From Beaufortia kweichowensis (lineage: Eukaryota; Chordata; Actinopteri; Cypriniformes; Gastromyzontidae): a stretch of 64,000 bases of DNA. How positions within the stretch are numbered: the first letter of the stretch is position 1; each line of letters opens with the position of its first letter. The stretch is from positions 3,594,001 through 3,658,000 of the forward strand of contig CM032803.1 in NCBI GenBank assembly GCA_019155185.1, read 5' to 3'. This document shows positions 12,332 through 22,439 of the stretch, piece by piece. The notes beneath the pieces were generated by a model. It was not told where the DNA came from and made no database searches. It saw nothing but the letters and a program-made list of their open reading frames with translations. The translations under genes were made by a program, and so were the position numbers.

Positions 12332-13000
12332 ACATCTGAATGAAAATGACAGCATCAGTATGAACTGGCGTCAGGGACCACAGCAGTTTTCAATGATCTT
12401 TCCTCATGCCAGTTTAACAGTGTCTGTGTAGATGAAACAAACTTTATCTATGACTGCATTTCACACAGTCAGTGTTAGATTAAATCCACACAGACACTCA
12501 TCTCTCAGATCAACGCTACCATTAATAGATCATCTGTTACAGCACCTCCCTTTCATTGTACTAAAGATTAAATCAGAAAACATTTTTCATATAGGTCAAC
12601 ACTTCAAGTGTCTATTTTTACAAACGTCATTGGCTCATTTTTTTAACAAGACATACTATGTTTTTGTTTGGCTGTTACATACTCCTAACCATGCTGAGAT
12701 CCATTTTTACTATCCGTTTTATCACTTTATTCTCTATGCTGGATTATCTTTATATTCTTGTAACGTCAAGTATAACTGTTAAAGTTTCACTATTTCTTCT
12801 TCACATTTGTTCTCTTAACAACTTGCTTGTTTAAATGTGATTTTTTTTTCTTTTGTAAAGAGCAGTCTTACACATATTCATGTTATACATTTATTTACAA
12901 TCTGTGTGAACTGACTGTTAAGTTTTACACTCCAAATAATTTTTTCCTGTTTTTCTTTACTTGATCAAGAATGTACAATAAATGAAACAATTTCATTTTA
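12332..13000 (+). other. gnpda2: gnpda2 3' UTR
   Basis: AT-rich sequence follows the stop codon up to the poly(A) signal at 12977. It contains a 116-codon open frame (12432-12782) with no protein character, which I regard as chance. The guf1 transcript running the other way probably ends within or next to this stretch. Confidence 0.65.
12977..12982 (+). promoter_or_regulatory. gnpda2: gnpda2 poly(A) signal
   Basis: A canonical AATAAA lies 646 bases after the stop codon, followed by T-rich sequence. It is the best-placed signal before the guf1 3' end. Confidence 0.65.
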
Positions 13001-13080
13001 TGACTCAAATATTACAATGTTTGCTTTAAATGCTTAATGGGCCAAAAACCTCAAATCCTCAGCAAACCACCTAGACTGTG

Positions 13081-13086
13081 TTTAAT
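13081..13086 (-). promoter_or_regulatory. guf1: Possible guf1 poly(A) signal
   Basis: The minus strand reads ATTAAA here, 271 bases past the guf1 stop. An AATAAA on the same strand at 12890-12895 is the alternative and would make the two convergent transcripts overlap by about 100 bases. Confidence 0.3.
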
Positions 13087-13356
13087 TACAGTCTTTGCAA
13101 AACCAGCGTATTGTAATGCAAACGGTGCTGACACACACTTCAGCATCAGCTCTGAATGTCTCCAGTGAAAACACTGACGCTTGCAGTCTGTGAATGTTCT
13201 CCTGGAGAACACTGCTGTCCTCTCAACATCATGAAGATTAATTCTTTCAATCCGCTTCAAGTACCCAGAATCATTTCACTTAATTATATTACTCCATATA
13301 TCTACAATTCAAGCCCAGAGACTCGGACGGCTTTTATGATTACATTCCAGATGGAT

Positions 13357-15997
13357 CTACTTCCGTTTAAGAACGTTGATGAAAGCGTCTTTGGGAACGT
13401 CGATGTTTCCAATGCGACGCATTTTCTTCTTTCCTTCGGCTTGCTTCTTTAACAGTTTCATTTTCCGTGTAATGTCACCTCCATACTGTAATACATAAAC
13501 AAAATCAACATAAGCACAGTCCACATAAATCTTCAGATGTTCAAGAAGACTTCTGATACTCACACATTTCGCTAGAACATTCTTTCTGTACGCTTTGATA
13601 CTATAAGAGAGAGACGTTTACAGGGAGTTGAAGTTTGTTTTCTGGGTATCGTGTACTTGATTTTAATGTCTTGACTCACGTTTCTCTGGCGATGATTTTG
13701 CTGCCGATAGCCGCCTGTACTGCGATCTCAAACATCTGTCGAGGGATGAACTCCTTTAGCCGTTCACATATGGCTTTACCAACACTGTACGCTCGCTCTC
13801 TAAACACACCCACACAAAATGTATGCATTTTCATTGTAATCTAAAAATTGCTGTTTAAACCTAAAAAACTTGCCAAAAAGACATTTGTTACCAGTTTTAT
13901 TAGATATTCATTTAAATACTATATATATTTATGTTTCATATAAAGCTTTACTTGTGAACAATAGTTGCGAGTTCCTCCACAGACTGTCCGTTCAGCAGAA
14001 AGTCAATTTTGATCAGTTCAGCTGGTTCATAACCTGCATCTTCGTAATCAAAACTAGAGCAAGAAAAGAGCATGAAGATAAAATCTGCAGGAGATCTCTG
14101 ATGTGCCCTGATCTACTTGAACCATCTATCGTGACAATCTTACCTGGCGTATCCTGATGACATTGACTTGAGCTGGTCATAAAAGTCCACCACGACCTCA
14201 TTCAGAGGAAAGACGTACTTCATCATTACCCGATGGTCATCGATGTAGAACATGTTCTTCTGAATGGCCCTGCGGCTCTGTGGAGAATTACATTGTCAAT
14301 GAAGATCATTAAGTATGAAAAGACTGAGATTGAGATCAGCCAGAAAGATGACTGATGTACAGTAAATGTTACCTGACACAGACTCATGATCTTCCCGGTG
14401 AAGTCATCCGGAGCGATGATAGTTCCCATCACCATGGGTTCCAGATACTGCATGACCTGTGACCTCTCAGGGAACTGAGCGGGGTTGATGATAATGATCT
14501 CATCTGAACCGTGCTCCTACACAACAAACTCAGTTATGTGTTTGCTAAAGTTTGCAATTGTTAGTGTGGTTGCCAAGTTCAACATCATAACATTTTCCGT
14601 ACAAAGCTCAGGTTTCTACTTCAAGGTACATCTTTGTTTTATCATTCACTTATCAGAAGTTCAGATGTGAAATTAGCGTAGTGGGATTGAAGGGTTTTGG
14701 AGTCTCACCTTTATGAGTTTAGCAGATGATAAAACAGCTTTGTACGGTACGGTAGGAGCTGTGATGATAACAGATGCGTTATATTCCTGCTCTAACCGCT
14801 GGTTAAACACCTCCATGTGTAACAGACCCAAAAACCCCAACCTGATACAGACACACACACGTCAACAACAATGAACTCACAATAACACCATTAAATAATA
14901 ACAGCGTGTGTGTGTACCTCCATCCAGCTCCGAGCGCCAGGCTGCTGTCTCTCTGTACCGTCACACTGGAGTCATTAAGCGTCAGTTTCTCCACCGCGCT
15001 GCGCAGTGCGCTGTATTCTGATTGGTCCACAGGATACATGCCTAAAGAAAACATTTTCAAGCTTTATTATACATGAATCTGTAAACTACACTACACAAAA
15101 TCATATTCTGACATTTCTTGTTTTCCAACACAATTATCTAAACATCTTTAAAACAAGATGAGAAACAAAAGCACAGTTTTTTTTGTTTAAAACAAGAAAA
15201 AGCTAAACAATTAACTAAGAAATGAAGTTTATGCTTACAAATATCTGTCAATATGAAAAAAAAGACCAAAACATTTACAAAGTGTTTTGTAAAAATCTCC
15301 AGCAGGGAGTTATTGTGTTAAACCTTCCTGTACTACACAGAGGTTTTCAGCTCAGCGTGAGAGAACACAAGCACACACCTGCGAACACCATTGCTTTAGC
15401 TGGTTTAAAACCCGGCAGCGCCTCCACAGGCTGTTTATAAAGATAAAGTGTGTCTCCAATCTGAGCTTCCTTCACCTCCTTCATCCCTGCTATGACATAA
15501 CCCACCTGCCCGGCATACCTGAGGACAAAGGTCAAAGGTTAAGTCAGTGTAGATGACAGGGGTCATGTCTGAATGTCAAGTTGTGTTCAGAGTCAACAGT
15601 CATGAGCATTCTGTTCACATGTTATTGGTGTAAAGAATACATACAACTAAGATTTCTAAGATTTTTTTTTTTATATCTTAGGGTCTTTTTATATGTAAGG
15701 GCTTAGGTTCTATATCTGTGGTGCATTAAAAGTATTTATCAGGTAAAAGGTTTTACAGTCTATCTGTCAGGTGAATGTGAATGAGACGCTCACAGAGTTT
15801 CTGTAGGGTGTTCGTCAGGTCTCAGGATGCCCAGCTCATTGACCTCATATGTTTTTCCCAAGTGGGCAGAGACGATTTTATCCCCTCTGGAGACACGTCC
15901 ACCAAACAGAGCGACACTGGCCACGACTCCTCTGTAATGATCGAAGGTGGAATCAAAGACGAGGGCTTTAAACGGATCATCCACTTGCGCTGATGGC
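13357..15997 (-). CDS. guf1: guf1 exons 8-17: domains II, III, V and LepA C-terminal domain
   Basis: The segment encodes residues from about 247 to 668. It begins with the beta-barrel domain II (FKALVFDSTFDHYRGVVA). Further on come YPVDQSEY, LTLNDSSVTV and the diagnostic LGFLGLLHMEVFNQRLEQEY. It ends in the LepA-specific tail containing YGGDITRKMKLLKKQAEGKK and VPKDAFI, the region that reaches the peptidyl transferase centre in bacterial LepA. The stop is TAG at 13359-13357. As in animal GUF1 generally, the EF-G domain IV is absent. Confidence 0.95.
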
Positions 15998-18900
15998 CTG
16001 AATGAGACGGGAAAACACATCTATTTTACATCATTACAGATGTTTAGTACAGTTATATATGTTATAAGCCATGTCTTGCAGGTGCAAATGTCAACAACAT
16101 ACTGCCTAAAGATAAAAGTATTTGAGTCTTGTGAGATCACCTGACAGGAATGTATCAGAACAGGTTGTGAAACACACGTCATCAAAAACCCGAAAAAACA
16201 ACCCGAAAAAACAACCCGGAAAAACAACCCGAAAAAACAACCCGAAAAAACAGACTCAAAGGATAGAGCGAAAGCATTAGAGAGTATAAACTTCAAACAA
16301 AGACCAAGACACTTAACACACAGACAAAAACCATGGCACATCAAAACCTCAGACGCGCACTCAAGAGACCAATGATTGATTACAGAGTAAACAAAGACCA
16401 ACCAGCCCGTAAAAAACAAAGAGTTGATGAAAATGAGATGTGTATGGACTGGGAGCCTGTTGTAAATGAGGAGGAGCCAATGGACTGGGAGCCTGTTGTA
16501 AATGAGGAGGAGCCAATGGACTGGGAGCCTGTTGTAAATGAGGAGGAGCCAATGGACTGGGAGCCTGTTGTAAATGAGGAGGAGCCAATGGACTGTGAGC
16601 CTGTTGTAAATGAAGAGTCTGTGAACTGGGATGGAGGATTTGTTGAAAAGGAGGAGCCAATGGACTGGGAAAATGAAATGCTCAGAGCTTCCGTGTCCTT
16701 TCACTCTCTCCTGTTGAATTCAGTATGCTCGCTCACCCGACAGTTTGATTTGACTCCACTGATCATATGTACACATGAAAATATAATTGTAATTAAAGAC
16801 TAAAAATACACAGATTAATAAATATACATTAAATATTTATCATTTTTGCTTTATTGTGCTCATTATAAATAAAAACTGCTGTATATTTTTATGATCTTAA
16901 AAACTTTAAATAGTTTCTGCACTCAGAGAATAAATGACGAGTGAATAGCGCCATCTAGTGACCATACAGCAGTAAATCCTCTAACGTGTGACGTTACATT
17001 GTAGCAAAGTCCGTTTACTGAAGTCGGGCCACTTCACTGTCATGTTTGCAAAGTCTCATAAGAGAACTTGATTTATTTGAAGAGGAATGAAATGACCCCT
17101 ACTTACTCTTTTATTTATTTATTTTTTAATTTTCCTATCTTTCTCAGAATGTATGTATTACACTTTATTTTACTGGTACTTTTCATCTGTTTTGTCTGAT
17201 ATATGCCTTGCTTGTTTTCAGCATTTTTTTATTTATCAGTGCCATTGTTTATGTATATTATGTTCAATATGTTCAATAAAAAGAAAAAAAAAGAAATTTA
17301 AATTCAGAAATTACAAAAAAAATGTTTGCGAAGTCTCCGGGCAGCTATTTCAGTCATAGCAAGACAACAGGCCCATCTATGTGAAAGGGCCGATATTTCT
17401 ACAATCGCTTGCTAAAATCATAATCAAATTACATATTTCCGACCAACAATTAAAACCTGACATTAACTGTATCATAAACTTTGTTTATTAACTTCAAATT
17501 GCGCAATAAAGCACCTTTTCGAGATCGCTTCAGCTACTGCGCATGTGCACAGCCTCCGTAAACAGCCCCACCCCAGAGAAACTTCAGTAATGGCAGTGGC
17601 GCATCTTGTTAATATTAATTATCTTTGACTGTTGCTTATGAATCACTGTGCTGTCACTCTAACTCTACTTATCATCCTCTTGAAACAGATTAAATCTGCA
17701 CTTTAAGTGTCAAACCTGCTGAAACACTAATCTAAGAAACTATTAGAGAAGTTCTATTGGATTAAATGGTTATAATAGGAATTGTATTGGTTTTAATGAA
17801 GACTTTAATGGTTTCTGTGAGTCTCTACTGGTAGTGTTGGGCTCTGTCAGTGGGATGGTTTCTAAACTAATAAAACACCATTAAATCCCACTGGAATAAG
17901 ACCCAAAACGCACTACATGAAGAGATTTTGTAATGGTTTTAATTGTAAACATATAAGAATTTGGATTGTGTATCTTTTGTCAGATGTCTTGTAAAGTCTC
18001 TAAGAACACAGTAACACACAGTACAGAAACAGCCGATGACTGTAATACTCACGGAGGAATCCGTGTCACCACCGCCTGGAGAACTCGGTCCACATTTGTA
18101 CCCAGTTTTGCAGAGATCTATAGAGAAAAGTCACCACAATCACAGGACACAACACAAGAAACAGAGAGAAACAATGACAAACATTTCAATAAAAAACAGT
18201 ACTTTTAACAAGTTTGTAACAAACTCACCCTGATACACTCCTCATTTGGTATGTCAAAGACCTTTTCAATCTGTTTTTCCACTCGCTCTGGATCAGCATT
18301 TTTCAAATCAATCTAGTACAAAAATAACATTATAATTTCAAATGAATAAGAATAGCCTTTCAGAAAGATAAGAAGTTCTCACAGAGGCATCTACCTTGTT
18401 TATCACAGGAATGATTGTTAGTTGAGCTTCAAATGCCAGATAGAAATTGGCAACTGTTTGCGCTTGAATCCCCTTTGAATTAGAAAGCAGAAAAATATTT
18501 TTTAATAATGTCTGTGAATGTGCTCATATTCTGTTATTAGATTATCATGAATTTTTAATCAAGAATAAAGAATCTGGTAAAAAAAAAATGATTATAGTCA
18601 ATAGTCAACATTACTGATCAAAGAAACAGGTTGTTATGGAACAGCTTTACATTAGTGATTGACCGTAATGCTTAATTTTACCTGATTTGCATCCACAATA
18701 AGCAGAACTCCTTGACAAGCGGAAATGGAGCGTGACACCTCGTAACTGAAGTCCACATGACCCTAAAAACATGACTTTGTTGATTATAAGTCAAACATCT
18801 CTGAGAAACAAATGAATGTTTCTTAATATTATCTCAGCTTAAATAAAATTGATATATCAGGCTATAGCCTTCCATACTTAAAAGTAGCATTAAACATATC

Positions 18901-19865
18901 ACACTAGCTCACAACAGAATACTTCACGGTAAATGAGGATTAATATGATAGGTAATGTGTGGTTGGATGTACTGACAGGCGTGTCGATCAGATTGAGCAG
19001 GTACGTCTCTCCCTCGTCCTGATAAAATAAAGAAGCAGTCTGAGCTTTAACTGTAATTCCTCTCTCTCTCTCCACCTGAAGCTTATCCAACACCTGCTTG
19101 TTATTTGCTGTCTTGGCAATGGCACCTGCAAACAATACAAACAAACAAAGATATCTGGAAACTATTAACAGAAACCGGAGTGTTTGTCATTGTCTTCAAG
19201 ACCGAAAGAATGGACAAGATTTGTTTATTAAAGTGACAGTGCACCTGTGATCTCCAGCAGTCTGTCTGCTAAAGTGCTTTTGCCATGATCAATATGAGCA
19301 ATAATGCTGAAGTTTCTGATCCTTTCCACTGGAAACTTTGACATGTCAATACTGTCCTGTGAAATAAAACAATTTAAAGAGACATTGAGAAAAACAAAAC
19401 CCCCAAAATTCAGGATTTTTATTGCAAACACACTACATTTATGCTATCTACAGTAAAAGCAAACAAAAACTACTGTATCTCACACAGCAAACAAACTTTC
19501 ACAATCTTATTATTTTATTTTTCATTTGTACAGTGAAGGCTTATTACCAAGTTAATAGTTTTACAGTAGAAAGTATGTGCCATACAATCACATTTAATTA
19601 CACATCAATTGCTGATGAACCGACACTGAACTCTTGCCTGAATATTGTACACAGATGATTTTAATTTTCATTATGAAAATGAAATCTAATGTACCTGCTC
19701 AGATGTTTTAGTGCTAAAGTCTCTTAGACAAGCTCTTCTCATCCATCTGTGGCTGATCACAGCACCCTGACATCTTCTTTTCAAGTGAGATATTTTCATA
19801 TAAGAACATCGTTTAATAAAGGGCAGAAAGAGCCCGTGAGATCTAAACAGAGACAGATTCGTCAT
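13357..19865 (-). CDS. guf1: GUF1, mitochondrial EF4/LepA-type translation GTPase, complete
   Basis: Seventeen coding exons on the complement, from the 5' end: 19865-19695, 19356-19245, 19125-18977, 18762-18682, 18472-18395, 18312-18229, 18117-18053, 15997-15794, 15518-15379, 15041-14918, 14841-14709, 14516-14373, 14277-14144, 14053-13952, 13799-13680, 13600-13564 and 13485-13357. All introns are GT-AG and the phases close exactly, giving 668 residues (human about 669 from memory). GUF1 is the nuclear-encoded homologue of bacterial LepA/EF4. It acts on mitochondrial ribosomes, supporting accurate translation and back-translocation. The whole protein aligns by eye with human GUF1 and no key motif is missing. 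The 2-kb intron between 15998 and 18052 hosts an oppositely oriented reading frame. Confidence 0.95.
16188..16252. repeat. Five tandem 13-bp units (ACCCGAAAAAACA)
   Basis: Five head-to-tail copies of ACCCGAAAAAACA with one substitution (CCGG in the third copy), 65 bases in all. The array ends 80 bases before the ATG of the intron-nested reading frame, so it would lie in its 5' UTR or core promoter. Confidence 0.95.
16333..16803 (+). CDS. Unrecognised intronless gene with acidic MDWEPVVNEEEP repeats, nested in a guf1 intron
   Basis: A 156-codon frame runs opposite to guf1, wholly inside the intron 15998-18052. I do not recognise the protein. Residues 7-31 are strongly basic, with KRP and ARKKQR clusters 12 residues apart that resemble a bipartite nuclear import signal. 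From residue 38 the 12-residue unit MDWEPVVNEEEP is repeated four times, followed by a fifth unit with Cys for Trp and two looser units ending in MDWENE. The last 40 or so residues are unlike the rest and more hydrophobic. Signs that it may be expressed are a good initiation context (AAAACCATGG), a TATA-like GAGTATAAA near 16280 and poly(A) signals shortly after the stop. It may be a young lineage-restricted gene, a retrocopy, or a fortuitously open minisatellite. Function is unknown. Confidence 0.6.
   Translation: MAHQNLRRALKRPMIDYRVNKDQPARKKQRVDENEMCMDWEPVVNEEEPMDWEPVVNEEEPMDWEPVVNEEEPMDWEPVVNEEEPMDCEPVVNEESVNWDGGFVEKEEPMDWENEMLRASVSFHSLLLNSVCSLTRQFDLTPLIICTHENIIVIKD
16441..16673 (+). repeat. 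In-frame 36-bp coding minisatellite
   Basis: The repeat unit is 36 bases, a multiple of three, so copy-number change would keep the frame. The first four copies are nearly identical at the DNA level, while the last ones carry several substitutions. That pattern suggests recent expansion at the 5' side of the array. Confidence 0.85.
16868..16873 (+). promoter_or_regulatory. Poly(A) signal of the nested frame
   Basis: An AATAAA lies 65 bases after the stop of the nested frame; another AATAAA occurs at 16817-16822. Either would give a compact 3' UTR ending inside the guf1 intron. Confidence 0.5.
16946..16961 (-). promoter_or_regulatory. CTCF-like motif
   Basis: The minus strand reads TCACTAGATGGCGCTA, a good fit to the CTCF core (CCACYAGRKGGCRS). 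Binding is not shown by sequence alone. Confidence 0.4.
16962..18052. other. guf1: Rest of the large guf1 intron
   Basis: AT-rich intronic sequence with no coding frame of note. A TGCGCATGTGCA word at 17538-17549 resembles an NRF1 site with one mismatch. Otherwise I see nothing specific. Confidence 0.6.
18053..19356 (-). CDS. guf1: guf1 exons 2-7: GTPase domain
   Basis: This segment encodes residues 58 to about 246. All five G motifs are visible: P-loop AHIDHGKST (residues 77-85), switch I RGIT (116-119), DTPGH (142-146, split across exons 3 and 4), NKID (196-199, split across exons 5 and 6) and SAK (227-229). The block VLDKLQVERERGITVKAQT is typical of LepA/EF4 and separates it from EF-G and IF2. 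Exons are 65 to 149 bases long with compact introns. Confidence 0.95.
19695..19865 (-). CDS. guf1: guf1 exon 1: mitochondrial targeting region
   Basis: These 57 codons start at the ATG at 19865. They encode a sequence rich in Arg, Lys, Ser and hydrophobic residues, with almost no acidic residues until near the end, as expected of a cleavable matrix-targeting presequence. It is poorly conserved compared with the rest of the protein, which is usual. The start is chosen because an upstream ATG at 19885 opens only a seven-codon frame whose TGA overlaps this ATG. Exon 2 joins in phase 0. Confidence 0.85.
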
Positions 19866-19885
19866 CTCTTCTGCTTTAAAAACAT
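19862..19885 (-). promoter_or_regulatory. guf1: Upstream ORF overlapping the guf1 start
   Basis: The ATG at 19885-19883 is followed by six sense codons and a TGA at 19864-19862. The TGA shares two bases with the main ATG at 19865-19863 (an ATGA overlap). This geometry allows termination-reinitiation and could tune GUF1 synthesis, provided the leader extends this far. Confidence 0.5.
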
Positions 19886-20100
19886 GCTAATTCTATAAAA
19901 AACAAAGAATATTTTTGTCTTTGGGTCGCGTGCTGAACATCTTCAACCATCGCAAACATCTATCAAGTATTAGTTCAAAAGACACAAATTCCCAGTTAAA
20001 AAGCTGCAGGTTTGAGGTTGTGTAGTAGTTCAGTGTGACAGCTACTGTGAGTCGCCATATTGAATGTGACGTCATCACCACGCACCACGCTTGGAATTGT
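19883..20100 (-). promoter_or_regulatory. guf1: guf1 promoter and leader
   Basis: Upstream of the guf1 ATG lie a perfect CRE, TGACGTCA (20067-20074), and a YY1-like ATATGGCGAC on the minus strand (about 20051-20060). Both are common in promoters of nuclear genes for mitochondrial proteins. Transcription probably starts between about 20040 and 19920. The leader contains a seven-codon upstream frame whose stop overlaps the main start. Confidence 0.55.
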
Positions 20101-21309
20101 AGGTAAAGCAGTTTAAAAAGTATAGCCAACGCGATCTGGTGTGGTAAAGTATAGTAATAATTATTTGCGACAAATAAATATATAATAAATATAATGTGTG
20201 TGTGATAAATATAATTTATGACAATACTTCACCTGTAAATATTTATTATTATTGATGTTTTGTTTTGAAAGGTTGTATTTCGTTTAAAAATGTGTAATGT
20301 TTTATTTTTATTATTTACTTTGTGTCTATGCTTTTTTTAAATGGATGTTGAGCGGTAATTAAATGCTATCTTGTGATATGTAATATGTATAAAAAAACTC
20401 AAAGGTTGTATGGTTAAAAAAATGTGAACAGGCACATGACATTATCTTTCTCACAACTAACTTCACATTATGAGCTATTTTAGCAAAGACTTTACACCAG
20501 CTGGTGTCAGTAGATGTGTGAAAGTGATTTTAAGTGGATGTAAGAAATCTTGTAGATGAACCACGCGACCGCAGGGATATGACGTCACTCTCAAGAACGC
20601 TCCTGCAAAAAGATAAAACCCAGAGGGAGCTGCAGGTTAAATTCATTAACAGTTGATATTAATCACAATTAATAATAAAAAAATCTAAAATAAAACAGTA
20701 TTGCAATTTTTTGTAAATGCAATGTGCAGTAAATGCAAAAAGAAAAGTTTCCAGTTATTTTATTCACCCGTGATGTCATATATCTGTAGATGACTGAGCT
20801 CAGACTCTCCACACAAACTGATTAAACTTGATTTCCTGTAACAGAAAAACTTCACCCCTGAGAGACGCAATGTTTGTGGTTTGGAAAAGGGAGAGAACAG
20901 AGAGAGACTGTGTGTCCGAGGGAAAATCCAGCAGAAATAAAATGACAATTTAAAACTTGAATGCATGTTAAGCAAACAGTCATATATCCTTACTGTATTT
21001 GTGAAGGGAGCGATTCATTCCTCTGACCATCATCCTCTCTGCAGTACAACACTGCTTTTGTATTTTTAAGATACATCATCATAAGTGAGTTTGGTTAAGT
21101 TAAGCTGTGTCCTATTGAGCTAACTGCAGCTGTCTGTCAGAGGTGCTGTTGAAGGCCATTCCAAATAAAATACTGAAGAACTGTTAACAATTTGTACTTA
21201 AAAATTGCCAGTTTCTGTTCAGAAACAAACCTTAAAGTGATCACAGCTATTGAACATTTCCACTGTTCCAAACAGCTGTTGTGTGTTAGTGCTGTAGGCT
21301 TTTGATATA

Positions 21310-21340
21310 AGAAAGAAAGAAAGAAAGAAAGAAAGAAAAG
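21310..21340. repeat. (GAAA)n microsatellite
   Basis: About seven GAAA units in the guf1-fat4 spacer. Confidence 0.9.
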
Positions 21341-21949
21341 CACTGATTGTTGGGTTTTTTCAGTGGCAAAATTGCTAATTATAAATGAATAAAAGTGTCA
21401 GCCAAACAATAGCTACATTCAGCAACATTCATTAATGCCTTAAAGTCTTTTTGATGCATTTGTGTGTTGTTAAAGTAGGGCAGTGAAACATAAATACTAC
21501 ATTAATCTTCTAAAATTAGCCTGATGAGAGCCAGCACACTGTTTTAATTATAGTGGAAAGATCAAGGCATCGGGGCCAATTAAATAATCTGCACAAACAG
21601 AATAACACAGTGGGACTGTACACAGAGAGATTAATGGAATGAGGTCAGGAGACACAGCAGATAAGCAGCATTAATGTGCTTCTGTTTACTGCTGGACCTG
21701 TTCATTCACCACACACAACAGCAGTGGATCTACTGACACTCATGCGCATTTAAACAAACAAACCAAATACACACATGATTTAACATATTCAGAAATAGAT
21801 ATGCTGTATAAAGCTGAATGTAATGGGCCTTGTCGCAAATGTCTTGACCTTTATCGTTACTTTTTAATAACATTTTAATAATTAACAATTGCAATAATAC
21901 ACCCACATCGAGTTCATTTCTTTAATAAATTGGAAACTATTTTATGTTA

Positions 21950-21966
21950 CCTCTAGATGGCACTAC
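21950..21966 (+). promoter_or_regulatory. CTCF-like motif
   Basis: CCTCTAGATGGCACTA on the plus strand fits the CTCF core with few deviations. It faces away from the minus-strand motif at 16946. Confidence 0.35.
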
Positions 21967-22439
21967 TCGCATGACATCAGCATATAAACTATACAGACAT
22001 TTCACAGATATTCTTGCCTCTGGTGTTAATCATAAATTAATAAACTAATGAAATGCATAACATGTTTTCCAATCGAGCATAATAAAATAGAGGAATTCAT
22101 ACAAATCATGGAAATTCAATCCGAGAATATGCAGAAACACAGTATTTAATTGCAGACAAAATATGCGGCTTTCTTATCATTTCAACAGTCACGACCAGAA
22201 CAATAAAAAAGTCTGAAAATATAGTTTGAAGGGTTTGAAAAGTGCAAAAACACAATGTTACAAATAATGCAACATACAATATAATCAAAAATATTTTAAA
22301 AGTTATTTAAAGTGTTTAAATCATGTTTTAAAACTGCTTAAATTAATTTTTTACGTGTAAATGGGTGAAGGGCTTCGTGTTATTATAAGGCATCTAACGG
22401 TACATTCAATACCTGGAGCGCAACTCTTCTAATGCTCGC

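Noticed and set aside
12432..12782. 116-codon plus-strand frame after gnpda2
   Set aside because: It lies between the gnpda2 stop and its poly(A) signal, is rich in Phe/His/Leu as expected of AT-rich DNA, and resembles no protein.
16188..16252. CRISPR-like array
   Set aside because: The units are contiguous with no spacers, in vertebrate DNA.
16361..16660. 99-codon minus-strand Pro/Leu/Gln-rich repeat frame
   Set aside because: Another antisense shadow of the same 36-bp repeat.
16021..16704. 227-codon minus-strand frame across the nested repeat gene
   Set aside because: Its repeats are the antisense reading of the 36-bp and 13-bp tandem arrays. The plus frame has the better start context, stop and poly(A) signals. 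A spliced extension of guf1 was also considered, but exons 7 and 8 join perfectly without it.
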